From assembly GCF_030378205.1 (NCBI RefSeq), contig NZ_CP127385.1, positions 1,714,001 through 1,778,000 of the forward strand: a stretch of 64,000 nucleotides of DNA, in the 5' to 3' direction. This document shows positions 60,111 through 64,000 of the stretch, in pieces (position 1 is the first letter of the stretch; each line of letters begins with the position of its first letter). The position numbers were made by a program, and so were the translations under genes. The notes beneath the pieces were generated by a model, which saw only the letters and a list, made by a program, of their open reading frames with translations, made no database searches and was not told the DNA's origin. The stretch is from Bradyrhizobium sp. NP1. GTDB taxonomy: Bacteria > Pseudomonadota > Alphaproteobacteria > Rhizobiales > Xanthobacteraceae.

Positions 60111-61024
60111 GGCTCCTGATGTCAGCCAACCGTCATCTGATCAACATCCTGCTGGTCTCGTCGCTGCTCGGCGTTTCACCGGCGATCGCGAAGGAAGCGG
60201 CGAAGCCATTCGCTTTGATGGGCGTCGCGCCGCAGTACGATACAACGCATGTCTATGTCGCACCCGAGGACGTGGACAAGTTCGTATCGAGCTTTCTGAC
60301 GACCTTCGGCGGTCAAAGCACCAAGCAGGTGGTCGCGACTGTCACGCCCACGCCGAGCAGCACGACCTCGCAGCTTCTGCAGACGCCGGTCGGCACGGTC
60401 TCGCTGTTCGGTTTCAAGACGCCGATCCCTTATCCCTTCGGGGCCGAGCGGACCGGGTACCTCGTCACCGACATGGACGAGGCGGTGAGGCTCGCCAAGG
60501 CGTCCGGCGCCGACATACTGGTCGCGACCTTTCCCGATCCAATCGGGCGGGACGTGGTGGTTCAATGGCCCGGCGGCGTCAACATGCAGCTCTACTGGCA
60601 CACGACAAAACCATCCTATGCGGCGTTCGAGACCGTCCCCGAAAACCGGGTCTATCTCTCGCCCGAACGGGCAGACGTCTTCACACGCAGCTTTCTGCGC
60701 TTTTCGCACGGCAAGATCGTCTCTGACGATGCGCGCGCGCCGGGAATAGAGATCGGCCGTCCCAAGGACAGCTATCGCCGCATCCGCATCGAATCGACGT
60801 TCGGCAAAATGAGCGTGCTCGTGACGGATGGCCACCTGCCTTATCCATACGGGCGCGAGCTGACCGGATACGAGGTCAAGGACCTGCAGGGAACGTTGGC
60901 GAAGGCGAAGAGCTCCGGCGCTGCCGTGCTCGTCGATCCCTACACGTCCGACGGACGGGCCGCGGCCATGCTGCAATTCCCCGGCGGATACATCGCGGAG
61001 ATTCATGCGGCCGCACCCAAGTAG
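60107..61024 (+). CDS. Exported VOC/glyoxalase-fold protein
   Basis: The 305-residue protein has a signal peptide (INILLVSSLLGVSPAIAKE) followed by two repeated glyoxalase-like halves: TTHVYVAPEDVDKFVSSFLTTFGG, then PYPFGAERTGYLVTDMDEAVRLAKASGADIL, and again PYPYGRELTGYEVKDLQGTLAKAKSSGAAVL. The repeated P-Y-P-x-G and T-G-Y blocks show internal duplication. A VOC fold in the periplasm with no clear metal site suggests a binding rather than enzymatic role. It overlaps DoxX by 4 nt and the porin gene by 20 nt. Confidence 0.75.
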   Translation: MRLLMSANRHLINILLVSSLLGVSPAIAKEAAKPFALMGVAPQYDTTHVYVAPEDVDKFVSSFLTTFGGQSTKQVVATVTPTPSSTTSQLLQTPVGTVSLFGFKTPIPYPFGAERTGYLVTDMDEAVRLAKASGADILVATFPDPIGRDVVVQWPGGVNMQLYWHTTKPSYAAFETVPENRVYLSPERADVFTRSFLRFSHGKIVSDDARAPGIEIGRPKDSYRRIRIESTFGKMSVLVTDGHLPYPYGRELTGYEVKDLQGTLAKAKSSGAAVLVDPYTSDGRAAAMLQFPGGYIAEIHAAAPK

Positions 61025-62459
61025 GAGAGAGCGCGCCTTCGTCGCCGCACGTCCCTGGTGCATCCGGGGAGGATGCGCGATAGCCGCATTCTGGTTGATG
61101 GTAGCGCCGCAGACCGCTTGCGCCGAGGACGGCACCTCGACGCCGCAGCGGCCGGCCGTCATGTTCAACCGATGGCAGGAGGATTGGTCGGTGCTGGCGG
61201 ACCCGCGCGTGCCGCGCCAGCCGTTCGATGAACTCAAATATATCCCATTGTCCGACACCGATCGCTACACATACCTCTCGTTCGGTGCGAACACGCGCCA
61301 GCGCTTCGAGTCCAATAACGCAGCGAACTTCGGTACCGGTCCGAACCGCAGCCAAAATTACGTCATCAGTCGCAACGAGTTCGATGCCGATCTTCGCATC
61401 GCCAATCAACTACAGGCGTTCGTGCAGTTTCAGGCCGACTATGCGCCCTGGAAGACCATGTTAACGCCGGTCGATGTGAACCGGCTCGACCTCGAACAGG
61501 CCTTCGTCGTGCTGACAGAGCCTGTGGGAGGCGGAACGCTGAAGCTGAGGGCCGGCCGCCAGCAATTCGCGTTCGACCTGCAACGCTTCGTGTCCGTCCG
61601 AGATGGTCCCAATGTTCGACAATCCTATGACGCCGGCTGGGCGGACTACGAGAATGGGCCCTGGCGGTTCATCACCTTTTACAGCCTTCCGGTTCAGGTT
61701 CGTGACGTCACGATATTCGATGATTACAGCAGCGTCACCAAGCAGACCTTCGGGATGGCGCGGACGGAGTACAAGTTTTCCGAGTCCCTGTTCATCGCCG
61801 GGTACTATGCCAATTTCACGCAGGCGAACGCACAGTTTGCAAATGCGTCCGGCGACGAGCGGAGAGACATTTTCGATGTCCATCTGAACGGCAACGCCAA
61901 TCATTTCGATTTTGACTTCGAAGTGATGAACCAAACCGGACGCATCGGCATCGAGCCGATCGAGGCTTGGGCTGTCGGCTCGCTCGCTGGCTACACCTTC
62001 GCCGACGTGAACTGGAGCCCAAGGGTGGGTATCCAGCTCGACGCGGCGTCCGGCGACGGCAACACCAAACACACCTTTGGGACATTCAATCCGCTGTTTC
62101 CCAACGGCTATTATTTTACGCTTGCGGGTTACACCGGCTACGCCAACCTCATTCACATCAAGCCATCCCTGACGCTGGCCCCGACTTCGTCGCTGAAAAT
62201 CGCGTTTGCGGTAGCCGCTCAATGGCGTCAAACCACGGCCGACGCCGTCTACACCCAGCCCGACATAGCAGTTCCGAAGACCGCTGGCCGGCCCGGCGCA
62301 TATACCGGCAGCTACGGGCAGGTTCGGCTCGACTGGACCATCGACCGCGCGACTTCGTTCGCCGTCGAGGCCGTCCATTTCAAGGTCGGCGATGCACTGC
62401 GCAATGCCGGCGGACATGACTCCAATTATGTCGGCGTTGAGATAAAACGGGGGTGGTAG
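61005..62459 (+). CDS. Alginate-export-family outer-membrane porin
   Basis: The 484-residue protein has a signal peptide (cleavage near TACAED) and a beta-rich body typical of the alginate_exp family: YLSFGANTRQRFESNNAANFG, LEQAFVVLTEPVGGGTLKLRAGRQ, then alternating aromatic strands to a C-terminal KRGW. The family forms 18-stranded beta-barrels; here it would be the outer-membrane channel for the operon that handles an unknown (perhaps aromatic) compound. The ATG lies inside the end of the previous gene. Confidence 0.85.
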   Translation: MRPHPSRRERAFVAARPWCIRGGCAIAAFWLMVAPQTACAEDGTSTPQRPAVMFNRWQEDWSVLADPRVPRQPFDELKYIPLSDTDRYTYLSFGANTRQRFESNNAANFGTGPNRSQNYVISRNEFDADLRIANQLQAFVQFQADYAPWKTMLTPVDVNRLDLEQAFVVLTEPVGGGTLKLRAGRQQFAFDLQRFVSVRDGPNVRQSYDAGWADYENGPWRFITFYSLPVQVRDVTIFDDYSSVTKQTFGMARTEYKFSESLFIAGYYANFTQANAQFANASGDERRDIFDVHLNGNANHFDFDFEVMNQTGRIGIEPIEAWAVGSLAGYTFADVNWSPRVGIQLDAASGDGNTKHTFGTFNPLFPNGYYFTLAGYTGYANLIHIKPSLTLAPTSSLKIAFAVAAQWRQTTADAVYTQPDIAVPKTAGRPGAYTGSYGQVRLDWTIDRATSFAVEAVHFKVGDALRNAGGHDSNYVGVEIKRGW

Positions 62460-62595
62460 GCATCGCTTGAAACAACGCCCGCAGCTCTTGTCGTGCGTCG
62501 GCCGTGCCCCTAATTGGTCATGCTTTCAAGGCTCGACGCTTGCTGCCGGCCATTCCGGCGGGTCTCGCGTTGGGCTTCTAAACGGTTGGTCGTAC

Positions 62596-63288
62596 ATGTC
62601 GAAATCTATTCTTCTTCCTCTTCTGATGAGCCTTAACGCCGGCTTTGTCGATACCGCCGGCTTCCTCGCGCTGCAGGGGCTCTTCACGGCACACGTGACC
62701 GGCAACTTCGTCACGTTCGGCGCCGCCATTGTGCTCGGAACGTCCGGTGCTCTGGCGAAGCTTCTTGCGCTTCCCGTTTTCTGTATCGTCGTGGTCGTCA
62801 CGAGGATATTCAGCTTCTATCTCCCCGCCGTGGGACTGCCGATCTTCCGCTCGATGCTGGCCGTCAAGACGCTGCTTCTCGCCGTGGGTGGCGCAGCGGC
62901 TGTTCATTTCGGACCATTTGTACAGGGGGATAGCTGGCAAGCGATTACCACCGGGATGATCCTTGTCGCCGCAATGGCCATTCAAAACGCGGCCCATCGC
63001 ATCCACATGGGTACGGATCCGCCGAGCACCTTGATGACGGGAACGACGACCCAGATCATGATCGATGTCGCGGATGTCCTGCGAAGCGCGCCTGTCTCCG
63101 TTCTGACCGTCGCCAAGCCCCGATTGGGCAAGATGTCGGCGAGTGTGGCTGCGTTCGCGTTGGGCTGCGCGGCTGGCGCCTGCCTCTATGCCAAGTTCGG
63201 CACCTGGTGCTTCGTCGTGCCGCCGCTTGTCGCGTTGCCAGCGGTGTTCCTGGCGACAGCCGACCCCGCGCCGGAAAAGAGCGCCTAG
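62596..63288 (+). CDS. DUF1275 (YoaK-like) membrane protein
   Basis: The start at 62596 gives 230 residues. MSLNAGFVDTAGFLALQGLFTAHVTGNFVTFG is the DUF1275 signature, and about six membrane helices follow, including AAMAIQNAAHRIHMGTDPPSTLMTGTTTQIMIDV. The function of the family is unknown. The longer open frame upstream has no similarity. The stop overlaps a GTG that could start the next gene (63288). Confidence 0.85.
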   Translation: MSKSILLPLLMSLNAGFVDTAGFLALQGLFTAHVTGNFVTFGAAIVLGTSGALAKLLALPVFCIVVVVTRIFSFYLPAVGLPIFRSMLAVKTLLLAVGGAAAVHFGPFVQGDSWQAITTGMILVAAMAIQNAAHRIHMGTDPPSTLMTGTTTQIMIDVADVLRSAPVSVLTVAKPRLGKMSASVAAFALGCAAGACLYAKFGTWCFVVPPLVALPAVFLATADPAPEKSA

Positions 63289-63296
63289 TGCTCGCG

Positions 63297-64000
63297 ATGA
63301 CCGCATCCGAGACGTTCCAGACAATCCTGCTGCTGCTGATGATCGCTGTCGTGCTCGACACGGTGGCCCGTCGCTTGCGCCTGCCGTCCGCGTCGGTGCT
63401 GGTGCTGGCTGGCATCGTTCTGGCTCTCGTTCCCGGAATTCCCGAGGTGGAGTTCGATCCGGATCTCGTCATGGTCCTCTTTCTGCCACCGCTTCTGCTG
63501 TCGGGCGCCTACTTCACGGTGTGGCCGGATTTTCGGGCCAATCTCAGGATCATCCTGCAGTTGGCGGTCGGGGCGGTTGTGCTAACGACGCTGCTGGTCG
63601 GCGTCGTTACCCACTTTTTCTTCCCGGCATTGCCTTGGGCCGCCTGTTTTGCGCTTGGTGCGATCGTTTCGCCGCCTGACGCCGTCGCCGCGCGCGCCGT
63701 GCTGGACCATCTCAATGTCCCACCGCGCATCGCCGTTCTCCTGGAGGGCGAAAGCTTGATCAACGATGCCTCGGGCCTCGTCCTCTTTCGCTTCGCAGTC
63801 GCTGCGGCACTGACCGGGGCCTTCAGTGCGGGGGCGGCCGCGGGAAGTTTCGTCTACGTCTCGGCCGTGGGCATCGGGATCGGCCTCGTGCTCGGCTGGA
63901 TATGCGCCTTCGTCGCCGGAAGATTGACGGATGCCCGGCTCACCGTGGTCTGGACGTTCTTGTCCGCCTGGGCCGCTTATCTGCTCGCGGACGGCCTTCA
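63297..64000 (+). CDS. CPA1 family Na+/H+ antiporter (cut by window end)
   Basis: At least 234 residues are visible, and the 3' end is outside the window. The protein has the CPA1 features LPSASVLVLAGIVLALVPG, FLPPLLLSGAYFT, a first ion-binding motif FALGAIVSPPDAVAARA and LLEGESLINDASGLVLFRFAV. It exchanges Na+ or K+ for protons across the inner membrane. A GTG at 63288 overlapping the previous stop is in frame and could be the start. Confidence 0.9.
   Translation, partial: MTASETFQTILLLLMIAVVLDTVARRLRLPSASVLVLAGIVLALVPGIPEVEFDPDLVMVLFLPPLLLSGAYFTVWPDFRANLRIILQLAVGAVVLTTLLVGVVTHFFFPALPWAACFALGAIVSPPDAVAARAVLDHLNVPPRIAVLLEGESLINDASGLVLFRFAVAAALTGAFSAGAAAGSFVYVSAVGIGIGLVLGWICAFVAGRLTDARLTVVWTFLSAWAAYLLADGL

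Overview
The window looks like chromosome of an alphaproteobacterium of the Bradyrhizobium/Rhodopseudomonas type. It has high-GC coding sequence, a rhizobial-style flagellar cluster with flbD and sciP, a coxMNOP-type alternative oxidase, pmtA-like phospholipid methylation, and many FixK/FNR-type operators (TTGAT-N4-ATCAA). No symbiosis, nif, CRISPR, phage or transposase genes were recognised.

Layout. 1-0.9 kb: a flavin reductase and a small membrane protein. 1.0-9.2 kb: a flagellar block on the minus strand (fliK, flgD, sciP, fliF, fliG, fliH, fliN, flbD), with a sigma-54-type promoter before fliK, CtrA-like TTAA boxes near sciP and fliF, and a terminator after sciP. 9.5-12 kb: mnmA, a pmtA-like methyltransferase, a small exported protein and a tRNA with CAT anticodon. 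12-14.1 kb: a lower-GC insert next to the tRNA, flanked by a 60-nt direct repeat (56/60 identical), holding a broken serine-peptidase gene and a lipoprotein. 14.5-20.4 kb: a DUF2189 membrane protein and coxM-N-O-P plus subunit IV.

20.6-50.2 kb is an accessory low-oxygen/stress region. Eleven FixK/FNR-like palindromes lie in its promoters. They sit before a solute-binding protein, a Ca2+/H+ exchanger, a SulP transporter, a GNAT/AI-2E divergent pair, a DUF3141-pta-ackA-fabI operon, a CoA-transferase/K+-channel divergent pair, a secreted hydrolase with an EipA-like protein, a ppk2 operon, and the TAXI and DUF3300-DUF2950 genes. In its middle are a FixK-like regulator, a FixJ-like regulator and a single-domain receiver, whose promoters carry a different palindrome (ATTGTCC-N4-GGACAAT). 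A related 15-nt motif (ATTGTCCTAAGGTGC) occurs three times, at 20.9, 27.7 and 50.5 kb. The inferred scheme is FixJ-like regulator to FixK-like regulator to acetate/CoA fermentation, polyphosphate, ion homeostasis and envelope proteins. A second 31-nt direct repeat (14.05 and 51.03 kb) brackets this block, which ends in gene debris (fragments of a DUF4239 and a formate/nitrite transporter gene).

51-64 kb resembles an electrophile/aromatic detoxification neighbourhood: an OYE-type ene-reductase, an MhqO-like dioxygenase, LysR and AraC regulators, two isochorismatase-fold hydrolases, and an operon of XapX/DUF1427, amidohydrolase, DoxX, exported glyoxalase-fold protein and alginate-export-type porin. 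It continues into a DUF1275 membrane protein and a CPA1 antiporter cut by the window end.

All names come from reading translated sequence and recalled family features. No database search was run.
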